From assembly GCA_023935145.1 (NCBI GenBank), contig CM043698.1:149173625-149237624 (forward strand): DNA of 64,000 nucleotides, in the 5' to 3' direction. A program made the position numbers and the translations under genes. Source of the stretch: Bretschneidera sinensis (taxonomy: Eukaryota > Streptophyta > Magnoliopsida > Brassicales > Akaniaceae). Below, one piece after another: positions 34,009 through 46,348 of the stretch (the stretch's first letter is position 1; each line of letters starts with the position of its first letter). The notes under the pieces are model-generated. The model saw nothing but the letters and a program-made list of their open reading frames with translations, was not told where the DNA came from and made no database searches.

Positions 34009-36242
34009 GGAGAGGTAAACATGTCTGATATTCACTTAAACATAAAATACATAAATGCATGAATATTTACAATAAAATTTTTACAAGTCTTTAACTCGAT
34101 TGTCTGAGGATATTAACACGTACTTGGCTTACAGAAAAAAGATCTCGACTGATTCTCAACCCACCAGACTATTTATCTTGACTGCTACCTGAAATTATTA
34201 AACAGTGAGGAGTGAGCTTCACAAGCTCAGCGAATTAAATTTACTAAAAGTATTCCAAATTCCATCAATAATCCTTTAATATTAAAAATTATTTATCGCA
34301 TAACCTGATGACAACTTTCTACTATCAATCTCTTCTTCTCAATCATTGGTTCACCTTAAGACTATCAATTTTTTTTTTTCCTAATTTCCTCGTAATGAGG
34401 TTCATATCAAAAAGTCCATCATTTAGATAATTCTTATCACTGTCTTTTTATATGAAACTCAACCTTCTATAATTAAATTCACAAAAAGTATCACATCTCA
34501 ACATCTCGAAAATCTCATCATTATAGCTGTCTCTTTTTATGAGACCCAACCATCTATAATTTAATTCACAATTAATATACCACAACTCAGCATCTCAAAT
34601 AATGCAATGATAATTAAAACAGATGCAGATGCATGAATGATTATGATGGGAACGTCTTCCCACCTGTCGACAGGTTATTATTATCTTAGACCGGCTGCCC
34701 TCCCGGTTCTTTTATTCTCATCAGACCGGCTGCCTTCCTGGTTAATTCCAGCATATACCGGCTGTCACGGTTTTCACTTTTCATCCCAGCATATACCGGC
34801 TGTCACGGTTTTTATTTTTTCATCCCAGCATATACCGGCTGTCACGGTTATTTCATTAGACCGACTGCCTTCCCGGTTCTTTTGGTTATATTATTTAATG
34901 CATATGTACATGACCAATGATATGAAACAGTAATATAAAAAAAATATAAAGATTCAAAACTACTTAATTTGACTATTCTAATTATCCACAAATTTTATCT
35001 AACAAAGTTTCTTTAAAATTTCTTACATTCAATCATCCAGATTTTTATTCAAATTATAAAAATTCCACAGGATTCTTCTCTACCCAAATCACATCAAATA
35101 ATTCATTAAAGTCTGTCCAGATCCACTAAATTTCATCTCAACTTGTCCATCAGAATTTGTCGAAATCCACTAAAATTCATCTTAAATCATCCATAAAAAT
35201 TTAACAAGATCCACTAAAATTCATCTCGTCATAATTCGTATTAAAACATCTATAGATCTCATCAATAATTTATTTATTGCTTTTATCCTCAAATAAACTT
35301 ATGATTTTCAAAAATATCATTTCTCACCAAAATATTTCTACCTGGTCAAATTTCCTATCATACCCATAAATCAATTTTTCATCTATCACCCTAGCATACT
35401 TTAATAATTAATTTTAATAATATCACCAAATAATTGATTTTTATTTAGACTACTAAGAGTAAATCCAACTCACCACGTAGTACTTTAAAGCTACTCGTGG
35501 GCCATCTCTTTGCCTTTCCCGATCTTCCTCGAATTTTCTCCTGATTGTTGACTACCAACACCTGACATAATATTGGAATTTAAATTTCTTATTATTTCTT
35601 CTTTTCTTCATAAACTACACAGTTTGAAAATTTTCTATTTTAACCTCCGAAACTTTCATAAATGATAAAATAACATTACCTTATTACCTTCTGCTATTTT
35701 GATAGCTTCCAAAAATATTTTTGAAAATACTCTCAAAATCTTGTTCCTTCCACCTTTCTATAAATTTCCAAGTGTTTTAAGAACACAGATGAAATATTTG
35801 GAACTAATCAAAAATTCTTTCGCGTTCCCTTCATAAACCTCTCGTACTCAATATATAAGAGAGCTTGGCTGCAAAATTTCAGCAGCTCCCTCCTTCAATA
35901 GTCTCCATGATTTGGAGATAATGGCATAATAATTACAAAAACATCATGATGGCTAAAGAAAACATCATGATTAGAAAACAAAATCATTATATTGTTTTTC
36001 TTTTTCTTTTTCTTTATTCTCCACTTCCACACTAAACAACAAACACTTAGATAAAATAATTCCACCCAAAAATTGCTTTCTTGGTGGCTGCCCCGAGTAC
36101 TGTTCAAAGTTGACTTTTTTTTTTTTTTTTGCTTTTCAACCTTGGTCTCCAGAAATCTTCATTCAGCCATTCAGGGATTTAACTCTTTGTCATATTGATA
36201 AAAATATACACTTACCCAACTTTTTAAAATACGGATATTACA
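33872..36242 (-). repeat. Gypsy LTR 2 (central, shared)
   Basis: 2371 bp. It serves as 5' LTR of copy 1 and 3' LTR of copy 2. It has the longest T run (about 33, near 33975-34007), TATA at 35850-35857 on the minus strand, and the hairpin array at 34663-34879 (one unit changed from CCCGGTT to CCTGGTT). Confidence 0.92.
34663..34879. repeat. Hairpin array in Gypsy LTR 2
   Basis: Same arrangement as 27301-27517. A C-to-T change at about 34739 breaks one base pair in the second hairpin. Confidence 0.75.
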
Positions 36243-36291
36243 ATTCTACCCACCTTAAAAAAATTTCGTCCCCGAAATTTCCTTGTTGAAA

Positions 36292-39261
36292 TCAAGTAAA
36301 GAGTTGGGGATAATCCTTCCTCATTATTGCTTCATGTTCCCACGTGATTTCTTCAACATCTTTATTGCGCCATAATACTTGAATCAAAGGAATAACTTTA
36401 TTGCGTAAGACTTGCTCTTTTCTGTCTAGGATTCTGACTGGGGCTAGCATAATAGTCAAGTCCTTCTGAATTTCTATCGCTTGATTCGTGATATCATTGG
36501 ACTCATCGTGCAAGTACTTCCTCAGTAGTGACACATGAAAAACATTATGTAATTGCCTTAATTCCATAGGCAAATTCAAACGATATGCTACAGGTCCAAT
36601 TCTTTCGATCACCTCATAGGGCCCCATAAATCTTGGGCTCAACTTTCCCTTCTTCTTAAATCTCAACACTCCCTTCCACGGAGATATCTTCAAGAATACC
36701 CAATCACCAACTTGGAATTCAAGAGGTCGTCTTCTTTTGTCAGCATATCCTTTCTGTCTGCTCTGAGCTGCTCTGAGATTCTCCCTAACCAGTTTGATTC
36801 TTTCAGTAGTCAAGTCTATCATTTCTGGGCCATATATCTTTCTCTCTCCAACTTCTTCCCAGCATACTGGAGTTCTACACCTCCTTCTATACAAAGCTTC
36901 GAAGGGTGCCATCCCAATACTAGTTTGATACTGATTATTGTATGCAAACTCTATCAAAGGCAAGTAAGCATCCCAGCTTACTGAGAAGCTCAATACACTT
37001 GCCCTCAGCATATCTTCTAGTATTCTGATGATTCTCTCTGTCTGTCCATCTGTTTGTGGGTGAAAAGCTGTACTAAACTGTAATTGCGTACCCATAGCTT
37101 CTTGAAAACCCCTCCAAAATCTAGAAGTAAATCTAGAATCTCTATCAGACACAATAGTCAAGGGCACTCCATGTAATTTCACTATCTCTGCCACATACAA
37201 CTCAGCCAACTTTTCTGGACTCCAGGTAGTTTTAATAGGAAGAAAATGTGAAGATTTAGAAAGTCTATCCATTATAACCCACACAGCATCATACCCTCTC
37301 TGGGTACGGGGAAAACCAGAGACAAAATCCATACTTACATTTTCCCATGGCCACTCAGGTATCGGAAGAGGTTGTAATAAACCTGCTGGATGCCTATTCT
37401 CAGATTTTACCTGTTGACAAGTCAAACATTTAGCAATGTATTCTGCTACATCCCTCTTCATCCCTGACCACCAATAATTCTGTTTTAGCCCCCTGTACAT
37501 CTTATTATTTCCCGGGTGCATGGAATATATCGAATCATGAGCCTCCTTTAGTATTTCTTTTCTCATCTCTTCATCATTGGGAACACAAATTCTTTGTCCC
37601 GATACTACCATACCATCATCTCTGATTCTAAACTCGGTCGGCTTCCCGCTCAACACTTCCTGCCTGATTTTCTCTATTCCCTCATCTTTACTCTGTAGCT
37701 GTAATAAACGATCAATAATAGGAGATTGAACTACCATATTTGCCATCAATGCTCCTTTATCATTGACACTCAATTGCATCCTCATTTCTCTTAATTCTAT
37801 CATCAAGCTAGTATCATGACTCTCAAAAGCAGCTAATCTCCCTGTAGCTTTTCTACTCAATGCATCTGCTACTACATTAGCCTTTCCTGGATGATAATGA
37901 ATTGTACAATCATAATCACAAATTAATTCCATCCACCTCCTCTGCCTTAAATTCAACTCCTTCTGGGTTGGTAAATGCGTCAAACTTTTATGATCAGTAA
38001 AAATTTCACACTTGGCTCCATATAAATGGTGTCTCCAAATCTTCAAAGCAAAGACTATTGCAGCCAATTCTAAATCATGGGTCGGGTAATTTCTCTCATG
38101 ATTCTTCAGTTGCCTAGATGCATAAGCTATAACTTTCCCATGTTGCATCAACACACATCCCAACCCCTGATGCGACGCATCACTATAGACCACAAATCCT
38201 TCATCACCAGATGGAAGCACTAATACTGGGGCAGTAGTCAGTTTTTCTTTCAACAGTTGAAAACTTCTCTCACACTCCTCTGACCACTTAAACTTTTCTT
38301 CTTTCCTGGTCAATGTAGTCAAAGGTCTAGCAATCATAGAAAAATTTTGAATAAATCTCCTATAATAGCCAGCCAATCCCAAAAAGCTTCTAATTTCAGT
38401 TACATTCGTGGGTCTCTCCCAAGTCAACACTGCTTCTACTTTTTGTGGGTCAACTGCTATTCCATCTCCCGACACAATATGGCCCAAGAAGGATATTTCA
38501 TTCAACCAAAACTCACATTTAGGAAATTTCGCATATAATTTCTCCTTCCTCAGGATCTCCAACGCTATCTCCAAATGTCGCATATGCTCCTCTTCATTCT
38601 TAGAATATACTAAAATATCATCAATAAACACAATTACAAATCTGTCCAAGAATGGTTTAAACACCCGGTTCATAAGATCCATAAATGCCGCAGGAGCATT
38701 GGTCAACCCAAAAGGCATCACTAAGAACTCATAATGACCATAACGTGTCCTAAAAGCAGTTTTAGGTACGTCCCCCTCTTTTATCCTTAATTGATGATAT
38801 CCCGACCTCAAGTCTATCTTAGAGAACACTCTAGCTCCTTGTAATTGCTCGAATAGGTCATCTATCCTGGGTAAAGGATATCTATTTTTGATTGTGATCT
38901 TATTTAATTGTCTATAATCAACACACAACCTTAATGTCCCATCCTTCTTCTTGACAAATAACACAGGGGCTCCCCAGGGTGATGTACTAGGTTGGATAAA
39001 CTGTTTATTTAGCAACTCCTGAAGCTGAACTTTCAACTCTCTCAATTCAGCTGGTGCCATTCTATAGGGTGCTATGGATATAGGTGCTGATCCTGGAATC
39101 ACTTCAATAGAAAATTCGATCTCCCTATTGGAAGGCAATCCAGACAACTCCTCAGGGAATACATCAGAAAAATCTTTTACCACAGAGATTTCTTCTAACT
39201 GTCTACCTTCTTTGCTAGAATCCACCACATATGCTAAATACCCCTCACAACCCTTCCTCAA
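36292..39261 (-). CDS. Gypsy copy 2 pol: RT, RNase H, integrase, chromodomain-like tail
   Basis: 989 codons with the same domain order and catalytic residues as copy 1 (FIDD at 212-215). The one protein difference noticed is Gly-to-Arg in EALYRRRC, after the integrase core, from a G/A difference near 36887. A silent G/A difference occurs near 36592. It is preceded by the same in-frame TAA (39313-39315) that separates gag from pol. Confidence 0.92.
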   Translation of the reverse strand: MRKGCEGYLAYVVDSSKEGRQLEEISVVKDFSDVFPEELSGLPSNREIEFSIEVIPGSAPISIAPYRMAPAELRELKVQLQELLNKQFIQPSTSPWGAPVLFVKKKDGTLRLCVDYRQLNKITIKNRYPLPRIDDLFEQLQGARVFSKIDLRSGYHQLRIKEGDVPKTAFRTRYGHYEFLVMPFGLTNAPAAFMDLMNRVFKPFLDRFVIVFIDDILVYSKNEEEHMRHLEIALEILRKEKLYAKFPKCEFWLNEISFLGHIVSGDGIAVDPQKVEAVLTWERPTNVTEIRSFLGLAGYYRRFIQNFSMIARPLTTLTRKEEKFKWSEECERSFQLLKEKLTTAPVLVLPSGDEGFVVYSDASHQGLGCVLMQHGKVIAYASRQLKNHERNYPTHDLELAAIVFALKIWRHHLYGAKCEIFTDHKSLTHLPTQKELNLRQRRWMELICDYDCTIHYHPGKANVVADALSRKATGRLAAFESHDTSLMIELREMRMQLSVNDKGALMANMVVQSPIIDRLLQLQSKDEGIEKIRQEVLSGKPTEFRIRDDGMVVSGQRICVPNDEEMRKEILKEAHDSIYSMHPGNNKMYRGLKQNYWWSGMKRDVAEYIAKCLTCQQVKSENRHPAGLLQPLPIPEWPWENVSMDFVSGFPRTQRGYDAVWVIMDRLSKSSHFLPIKTTWSPEKLAELYVAEIVKLHGVPLTIVSDRDSRFTSRFWRGFQEAMGTQLQFSTAFHPQTDGQTERIIRILEDMLRASVLSFSVSWDAYLPLIEFAYNNQYQTSIGMAPFEALYRRRCRTPVCWEEVGERKIYGPEMIDLTTERIKLVRENLRAAQSRQKGYADKRRRPLEFQVGDWVFLKISPWKGVLRFKKKGKLSPRFMGPYEVIERIGPVAYRLNLPMELRQLHNVFHVSLLRKYLHDESNDITNQAIEIQKDLTIMLAPVRILDRKEQVLRNKVIPLIQVLWRNKDVEEITWEHEAIMRKDYPQLFT

Positions 39262-39312
39262 CCATTTACTAGCAGTTAAGGCAGAAATCAGACAATTAAC
39301 AAGTATTTTACG

Positions 39313-41145
39313 TTATCCCTGAAAATTAAACTCCTCCTGCCCGGGTATCCTGAACACCACATTTTTCTTAAAACAATCTACCCATGCATGACATGCAGAT
39401 AGCCAATTCATCCCTAGAATTACATCAAAATCTGTCATATCTAAAGGCAATAAATCAACCTCAAATTCTCGGTCAGCAATATTAATCACACAACTTTGAT
39501 AAATTGTTCTGATAATAACCCTATCTCCAGTAGGAACCTCAACAATAATGGCATGCATCAAAGGACTAGCACTGACATCAATAGACTTCATATAATTACT
39601 AGACGCAAAAGAATGGGTTGCACCAGGATCAATCAATAATCTAGCAACCCTACCAAGGATAGATATCATACCCATAACAACATCAGGAGTGGCTTGTGCA
39701 TCCTGCTGGGTCAATGCATAGACTCTGCCATCTCTGGAATAAATCTGACTGCCACGTCCTCGCTCTGCTACAGATCCTCGACCTCTGCCCCGAACACTTC
39801 CTGATCCGCTGCCTCTCTCCATCGGTCTTCTCCGGACACTTCCAATGCTTGCTTCAACTGACTTCCCCGCTGGACAATCTGCAGCAACATGTCCTCCCTC
39901 ACCACATACAAAGCATATCTGTGTAGGGCAGTTCCGAGATAAATGCCCCATCTGATTACATTTAAAGCAAACCCTTGACTCCCGATCATAAATCAGATTT
40001 TCACTTCCCTTTGGCAGCATATTCATTCTTCTACCATAACTCCCAATCCCCATAGCCTGTCTCCCAAATCGAGGGGTCCCATTGGTATTACTCTGAGCTA
40101 CTGAAGTAACAGATCTTGCTTGCCTCTGAGTCTGCCCTACCGTTCCTTGTGACAAAGAACGCCCCCTCTGGGGTGGTCTCCCACCCTGTACAGCCATACT
40201 GCTACCACCTCTAGATCCATCAAATCTAGTTCTCTTCAACCAATCCCTCCTACCTTTAAACTCTATTAAATCTCTCTCAATCTGCAATGCTTTATCTACC
40301 AGTACAGCATAATTTCCTATGCCCATGTAAGAGAGTTTAAAATGAATTTCATAGTGTAATCCGTCTAAAAATCTCTTGCATTTTCTTTCCTCCGTATTCA
40401 CGAACTCGGGTACAAATCTTGACAGGGCTACAAATTTACTATCATATTCAACCACCGACAAATTTCCCTGTTTTAGGTGGATAAATTCTCTTTCTTGTTG
40501 TGTCCGAAAAGAATCTGGAAAATACTTCGCAAAGAATTCATCCTTAAATTTATTCCAAGTCAAAGGTTGATCTATTCGTGTACTCATTCTGGGCAAAATA
40601 TCCTTCCACCATTGAGAAGCCTCGCCCTCCAGCATAAACGAAGCAAAGGCAACCTTCTGTTTATCAGACACTGGTAAAACCTCAAAATATTTTTCCACAT
40701 GCTCAATCCACTGTTCAGCTTCCACCGGATTTACAGATCCTTTAAATGACTGAGGTTTAAACTTAAGAAACCTCACGAAACAATCCCCTTGCATTTCATT
40801 TACAAATACCCCTCCATCAGGAACCTCTTGCCTCACTACCTCTGGTTCTCTTCCATTCATTTCCTCTAATATTCTTTGCAAATTAGCAGCCCGTTCTTCG
40901 GCTGCATTTATTCTCTCTAAAGCACGGTTAAGAGCGTCTTGCAATTCATCATTTCTACTTTTAGATACTTCCCCAGCTCTACTCGTACCAGTTGCACTAT
41001 CACCATGTTCCCTTGCGGGAACCACCGACTCGACTTCTTCATCTACTTCAGTCCTCCTAAAAATTGGGGGTCTACCACGTCCCCTCTGATTTTGAACTCT
41101 ACCTCTAGTTCTCGCACGACCACGTGTCATCCTCAGACTCTGCAT
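39313..41145 (-). CDS. Gypsy copy 2 gag with protease
   Basis: 610 codons, matching copy 1 except for Met in EEMNG. It has the same Gag domain, two CCHC knuckles and DPGATHSF protease motif. The stop before pol is identical to copy 1, so the two copies share it by descent. Confidence 0.92.
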   Translation of the reverse strand: MQSLRMTRGRARTRGRVQNQRGRGRPPIFRRTEVDEEVESVVPAREHGDSATGTSRAGEVSKSRNDELQDALNRALERINAAEERAANLQRILEEMNGREPEVVRQEVPDGGVFVNEMQGDCFVRFLKFKPQSFKGSVNPVEAEQWIEHVEKYFEVLPVSDKQKVAFASFMLEGEASQWWKDILPRMSTRIDQPLTWNKFKDEFFAKYFPDSFRTQQEREFIHLKQGNLSVVEYDSKFVALSRFVPEFVNTEERKCKRFLDGLHYEIHFKLSYMGIGNYAVLVDKALQIERDLIEFKGRRDWLKRTRFDGSRGGSSMAVQGGRPPQRGRSLSQGTVGQTQRQARSVTSVAQSNTNGTPRFGRQAMGIGSYGRRMNMLPKGSENLIYDRESRVCFKCNQMGHLSRNCPTQICFVCGEGGHVAADCPAGKSVEASIGSVRRRPMERGSGSGSVRGRGRGSVAERGRGSQIYSRDGRVYALTQQDAQATPDVVMGMISILGRVARLLIDPGATHSFASSNYMKSIDVSASPLMHAIIVEVPTGDRVIIRTIYQSCVINIADREFEVDLLPLDMTDFDVILGMNWLSACHAWVDCFKKNVVFRIPGQEEFNFQG

Positions 41146-41217
41146 TTAAGAATATTATTTATTTAGATCTTCCACTTTTTAGGTTCTCATGCAGTCTACA
41201 GAATCTTAAAACCTAAT

Positions 41218-41229
41218 GCTCTGATACCA
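41218..41229 (-). other. Primer-binding site, Gypsy copy 2
   Basis: TGGTATCAGAGC on the minus strand next to the LTR at 41234, complementary to initiator-Met tRNA. Confidence 0.9.
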
Positions 41230-41233
41230 AAAT

Positions 41234-41330
41234 TGTAACGACCCATCCCAGGTTGGCCACCCCTGGACGGTGTCATCACATTTTGAAAATCCAAGCACGA
41301 CACATATATGCAACAATAAATATGATACTA

Positions 41331-41367
<37 letters not shown>

Positions 41368-43600
41368 GGAGAGGTAAACATGTCTGATATTCACTTAAAC
41401 ATAAAATACATAAATGCATGAATATTTACAATAAAATTTTTACAAGTCTTTAACTCGATTGTCTGAGGATATTAACACGTACTTGGCTTACAGAAAAAAG
41501 ATCTCGACTGATTCTCAACCCACCAGACTATTTATCTTGACTGCTACCTGAAATTATTAAACAGTGAGGAGTGAGCTTCACAAGCTCAGCGAATTAAATT
41601 TACTAAAAGTATTCCAAATTCCATCAATAATCCTTTAATATTAAAAATTATTTATCGCATAACCTGATGACAACTTTCTACTATCAATCTCTTCTTCTCA
41701 ATCATTGGTTCACCTTAAGACTATCAATTTTTTTTTCCTAATTTCCTCGTAATGAGGTTCATATCAAAAAGTCCATCATTTAGATAATTCTTATCACTGT
41801 CTTTTTATATGAAACTCAACCTTCTATAATTAAATTCACAAAAAGTATCACATCTCAACATCTCGAAAATCTCATCATTATAGCTGTCTCTTTTTATGAG
41901 ACCCAACCATCTATAATTTAATTCACAATTAATATACCACAACTCAGCATCTCAAATAATGCAATGATAATTAAAACAGATGCAGATGCATGAATGATTA
42001 TGATGGGAACGTCTTCCCACCTGTCGACAGGTTATTATTATCTTAGACCGGCTGCCCTCCCGGTTCTTTTATTCTCATCAGACCGGCTGCCTTCCCGGTT
42101 AATTCCAGCATATACCGGCTGTCACGGTTTTCACTTTTCATCCCAGCATATACCGGCTGTCACGGTTTTTATTTTTTCATCCCAGCATATACCGGCTGTC
42201 ACGGTTATTTCATTAGACCGACTGCCTTCCCGGTTCTTTTGGTTATATTATTTAATGCATATGTACATGACCAATGATATGAAACAGTAATATAAAAAAA
42301 AATATAAAGATTCAAAACTACTTAATTTGACTTTTCTAATTATCCACAAATTTTATCTAACAAAGTTTCTTTAAAATTTCTTACATTCAATCATCCAGAT
42401 TTTTATTCAAATTATAAAAATTCCACAGGATTCTTCTCTACCCAAATCACATCAAATAATTCATTAAAGTCTGTCCAGATCCACTAAATTTCATCTAAAC
42501 TTGTCCATCAGAATTTGTCGAAATCCACTAAAATTCATCTTAAATCATCCATAAAAATTTAACAAGATCCACTAAAATTCATCTCGTCATAATTCGTATT
42601 AAAACATCTATAGATCTCATCAATAATTTATTTATTGCTTTTATCCTCAAATAAACTTATGATTTTCAAAAATATCATTTCTCACCAAAATATTTCTACC
42701 TGGTCAAATTTCCTATCATACCCATAAATCAATTTTTCATCTATCACCCTAGCATACTTTAATAATTAATTTTAATAATATCACCAAATAATTGATTTTT
42801 ATTTAGACTACTAAGAGTAAATCCAACTCACCACGTAGTACTTTAAAGCTACTCGTGGGCCACCTCTTTGCCTTTCCCGATCTTCCTCGAATTTTCTCCT
42901 GATTGTTGACTACCAACACCTGACATAATATTGGAATTTAAATTTCTTATTATTTCTTCTTTTCTTCATAAACTACACAGTTTGAAAATTTTCTATTTTA
43001 ACCTCCGAAACTTTCATAAATGATAAAATAACATTACCTTATTACCTTCTGCTATTTTGATAGCTTCCAAAAATATTTTTGAAAATACTCTCAAAATCTT
43101 GTTCCTTCCACCTTTCTATAAATTTCCAAGTGTTTTAAGAACACAGATGAAATATTTGGAACTAATCAAAAATTCTTTCGCGTTCCCTTCATAAACCTCT
43201 CGTACTCAATATATAAGAGAGCTTGGCTGCAAAATTTCAGCAGCTCCCTCCTTCAATAGTCTCCATGATTTGGAGATAATGGCATAATAATTACAAAAAC
43301 ATCATGATGGCTAAAGAAAACATCATGATTAGAAAACAAAATCATTATATTGTTTTTCTTTTTCTTTTTCTTTATTCTCCACTTCCACACTAAACAACAA
43401 ACACTTAGATAAAATAATTCCACCCAAAAATTGCTTTCTTGGTGGCTGCCCCGAGTACTGTTCAAAGTTGACTTTTTTTTTTTTTTTTGCTTTTCAACCT
43501 TGGTCTCCAGAAATCTTCATTCAGCCATTCAGGGATTTAACTCTTTGTCATATTGATAAAAATATACACTTACCCAACTTTTTAAAATACGGATATTACA
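41234..43600 (-). repeat. Gypsy LTR 3 (outer right, 5' LTR of copy 2)
   Basis: 2367 bp, TATA at 43208-43215 on the minus strand, hairpin array at 42020-42236, T run of about 27 near 41337-41364. The end ATATTACA is followed by GATAA, the target duplication. Confidence 0.92.
42020..42236. repeat. Hairpin array in Gypsy LTR 3
   Basis: Same as 27301-27517, with all six hairpins intact. Confidence 0.75.
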
Positions 43601-43605
43601 GATAA

Positions 43606-44260
43606 CAAAGGTATATCTTGAATAGTCATCAATAATGACGAGAGTATATTGATAGCCACCTAGACTAATGGTACTTATTGGACCAAATACGTCCATATGC
43701 AAAAGTTTCAGTGGTCTCGTAGTTGAGACTATATTTTTTGATTTAAAAGAAATCCTAGTTTGTTTTCCCATTTGAAAAGCATCACATGCTTTATCTTTTT
43801 CAAATTTGATTTTGGGAAGTCCAATGACTAAATTTTTTCTTGAAATGATTTTAAACAAATCCATGTTCACATGACCAAGCCTTCTATGCCATAGCCATAG
43901 GTTTTCACTAAATGCTGGAAAACATTTTTCATTTTCTGAATGCAAGGATTTTAAATTAACTATATAGACATTTTCATGTCTTTGGCCAACAAACTTGATC
44001 TTGTTACTCTTGATGTCTATAACTAGACAATAAGAGGTTTCAAATATAAATTTGTTGCCTCTGTCACATAGTTGACTAATACTTAGTAAATTTGGCTTAA
44101 GGCCTTGTACTAGCAATACATTATTTATGGTTGAGAAATCATTACCAACTTTTCCATGCTTGATGATCTTTATTTTTGTGTTGTCTTCAAGGGTGACTTG
44201 TCCGTCATCTCTTAGAGTTAGCTCTTTGAATACACTTTTATCACTCGTCATGTGCTTTGA
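43606..44260 (-). pseudogene. Copia Y pol, 5' part (GAG-pre-integrase and integrase N-terminus)
   Basis: A long open piece (43529-44251; its last residues run into the Gypsy LTR). It carries NLLSISQLCDRG, the LWHRRLGHVNM histidine motif of GAG-pre-integrase, and LHMDVFGPISTISLGG with IDDYSRYTFV from the integrase core. One zinc-knuckle Cys is changed (ACDAFQMGK where ACDACQMGK is usual). The Gypsy insertion cuts it at 43601-43605; the rest is at 24106-26518. Confidence 0.85.
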
Positions 44261-46310
44261 GCATCCACTATCAAGGTACTAATTGTTACCTTTTTCCTTG
44301 GTGTGGAGACATATCTACATCACACAATGATACACAATTGCATTTTTAGGTACCCAAAATTTCTTGGGTCCTTTGGGGTTAGTCCTTGAAAATATGGTTT
44401 CTTTTGGGACCCATATTTTATTAACAACATATGGTGTTCTATAGACATGTTGATGATGCACAATCCTAGGATAATAGTTATTGAAATTTCTAGGATAACT
44501 TAGTTGTGCATATCTATAATTCTTTAGATAATAATTCCTAGGTACATGTTTCTATTGTGATGAATATGCATGTCATTTCTAGAATAACCATGATAATAAT
44601 TCCTAGGATATGCTTGTGCTGTGTGCAAGTCTTGAGTATACATGTTATTTCTATGATGCATATGATGGTTACTCCTAGGATGTGTATAAGCATTTCTTGA
44701 ATGAGCATACATATAAGCATGAGTATTTCTAGAATGTTTCATCTTGTATATGCATTAGAATTAGTGTTTTTAGACCTACTAGCATTCATTGGAGTGTTTT
44801 TGACCTTGCTAGTGGTATTTGAAGTAGAGGCTTCATTCACACATGATGCTTTCATTATTTTTGCTTGCCTAATGGAGAATATCCTAACTCGGATTTTCCT
44901 CCACTTAATCTTTGGCAAGATAACACTTCATCAAGCTTTTCTTTTCCAAGCATGAGTCTAGATATTGTGCCATTCAATTCTAATATCTTCTTCTTTAAGT
45001 TTTCATTTTCATCTTTAAGAAAATATTGAGAAGAATCATAAAGCAATGAAGATAGTTTATTTTTTTCTTCTTTTAGACTTATCATCTCTTTAGGAAGAGA
45101 TGACACCTCTTTCTTAATAATAGAGTTCTTAGAATCGAATTTCTTCAATTCTTCATGCATTTCATTTATGACTTCTATCAATTCTTCGCTACTACTAACA
45201 ATGTTATTTTTTGAAGAGGGAGAAGTCGATACCTCATTTTCATCATCGATTATCATAAGACATAGATTGGCAATTTCCTAGTATCCGATCTCTTTATCTG
45301 ATGAGTTTTTTTCTTCATCATCACTCCAAGTAGTTGCAATCATAGCTTTCTTCTTGAAGCTCTTATATGGTTTGCTTCTGGCTGTACAATTGAACTTGAT
45401 GTGACCGGGCCTCTTGCATCCATAACACACAAGTGGTTCCTTTTTGAAGTGAGATCCTTTGTGTATGGTTTCTTGCTTTTCTTCTAGAATCTGTGAAACC
45501 GTTTGATGATTAAAGCCATCTCACCATCTTCTTCACTGCTCTCCACCTCTTCTTCTGTTTCATCTTCTTTGTTGCTTGTAGAAGCTTTAAGAGCAATCAC
45601 ATTTTTTTTCTTCTCATCACATTGACAATGGGATTCATTTCTTCCATCTCGTATATCAATAGTGATCCGAGAAGCATTTCGACGTCAAGATTGTCGAGAT
45701 CTTTGGCCTCCGTGATGGCCGTATTCTTTGCTTTCCAAGTGGGTGGCAAAGATCTTAAGATTTTTCTTGTTAGTTCAAACTCCCTCAATGTTCCTACCAA
45801 GTAGCTTCAAACTATTAACAATAGTTGTGAAACGTGAGTGCATTGGAGAAATTGTTTCGTTAGGAGACATTTTAAAAGATTCATATTCGGATACTAGCAT
45901 GTAGATTTCAAATTTTTTAACCTCACTAGTTCCTTCATATGTAACTTGCAGTTTATCCCAAATCTCCTTAGCGGAAACACATGCGAAAATTTTATTATAT
46001 TCTGAAATATCTAAAGCTCAATGGAAAATGCTTGTGGCTTTACTATTGAGAGACATCATTTTACAATCCTTATCATTAAACTCAGTTTTGAGTTTAGGCA
46101 TTGTATGATTGATTTCTCCAATAGTTATTTCTTTTGTAGGAATTCTATGTCCTTCTTCAATGACTCTCTATAGATTATAATCTTGTTCTTCGATAAAGAT
46201 TTTCATCCTGTTTTTCCAATAGTTATAGTTGGAGCCATTGAACAAGGGAGGCCTAGTGTAGGAATATCCCTCAGAATAGCTATTCGATGCCATCGGATCA
46301 ACTGAAGGAT
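44261..46310 (-). pseudogene. Copia Y gag region
   Basis: Broken gag on the minus strand. The start is near 46290 (MASNSYSEGYS, then FNGSNYNYWK), followed by UBN2-type Gag pieces at 45597-46200, a CCHC knuckle (CYGCKRPGHIKFNC) at 45386-45427, a coiled-coil segment with many Lys, Glu, Ser and Leu at 44855-45256, and a Tyr/Asn/His/Arg-rich repeat (HSRNAY, HHRNNMY, YPRNYYHG) at 44524-44742. Coiled coil and Asn/Tyr-rich spacer are usual in SIRE/Maximus gag. Several stops are present. Confidence 0.8.
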
Positions 46311-46333
46311 ATTAAGCCTAAAATTGAGAACAA

Positions 46334-46346
46334 GGCTTTGATACCA
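46334..46346 (-). other. Primer-binding site, Copia Y
   Basis: TGGTATCAAAGCC on the minus strand, 2 nt from the LTR end. It matches initiator-Met tRNA with one change (A for G) from TGGTATCAGAGC. Confidence 0.8.
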
Positions 46347-46348
46347 AT

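Larger units (their letters stand above)
26524..43600 (-). mobile_element. Gypsy chromovirus array: LTR-internal-LTR-internal-LTR
   Basis: Three near-identical LTRs (26524-28880, 33872-36242, 41234-43600) alternate with two near-identical gag/pol regions, all on the minus strand. Only the outer ends have a target duplication, GATAA at 26519-26523 and 43601-43605, so the whole 17 kb occupies a single insertion site. All three LTRs run from TGTAATATCCG to GGGTCGTTACA on the minus strand. Gag has two CCHC knuckles and a protease; pol has RT, RNase H, integrase and a chromodomain-like tail, which fits the Tekay/Del-type chromoviruses. Very low divergence between copies implies a recent origin. 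Confidence 0.93.

Noticed and set aside
28930..43600. A pararetrovirus or other integrated virus
   Set aside because: LTRs, tRNA-Met primer sites, target duplication, integrase and gag/pol order identify a Ty3/Gypsy retrotransposon.
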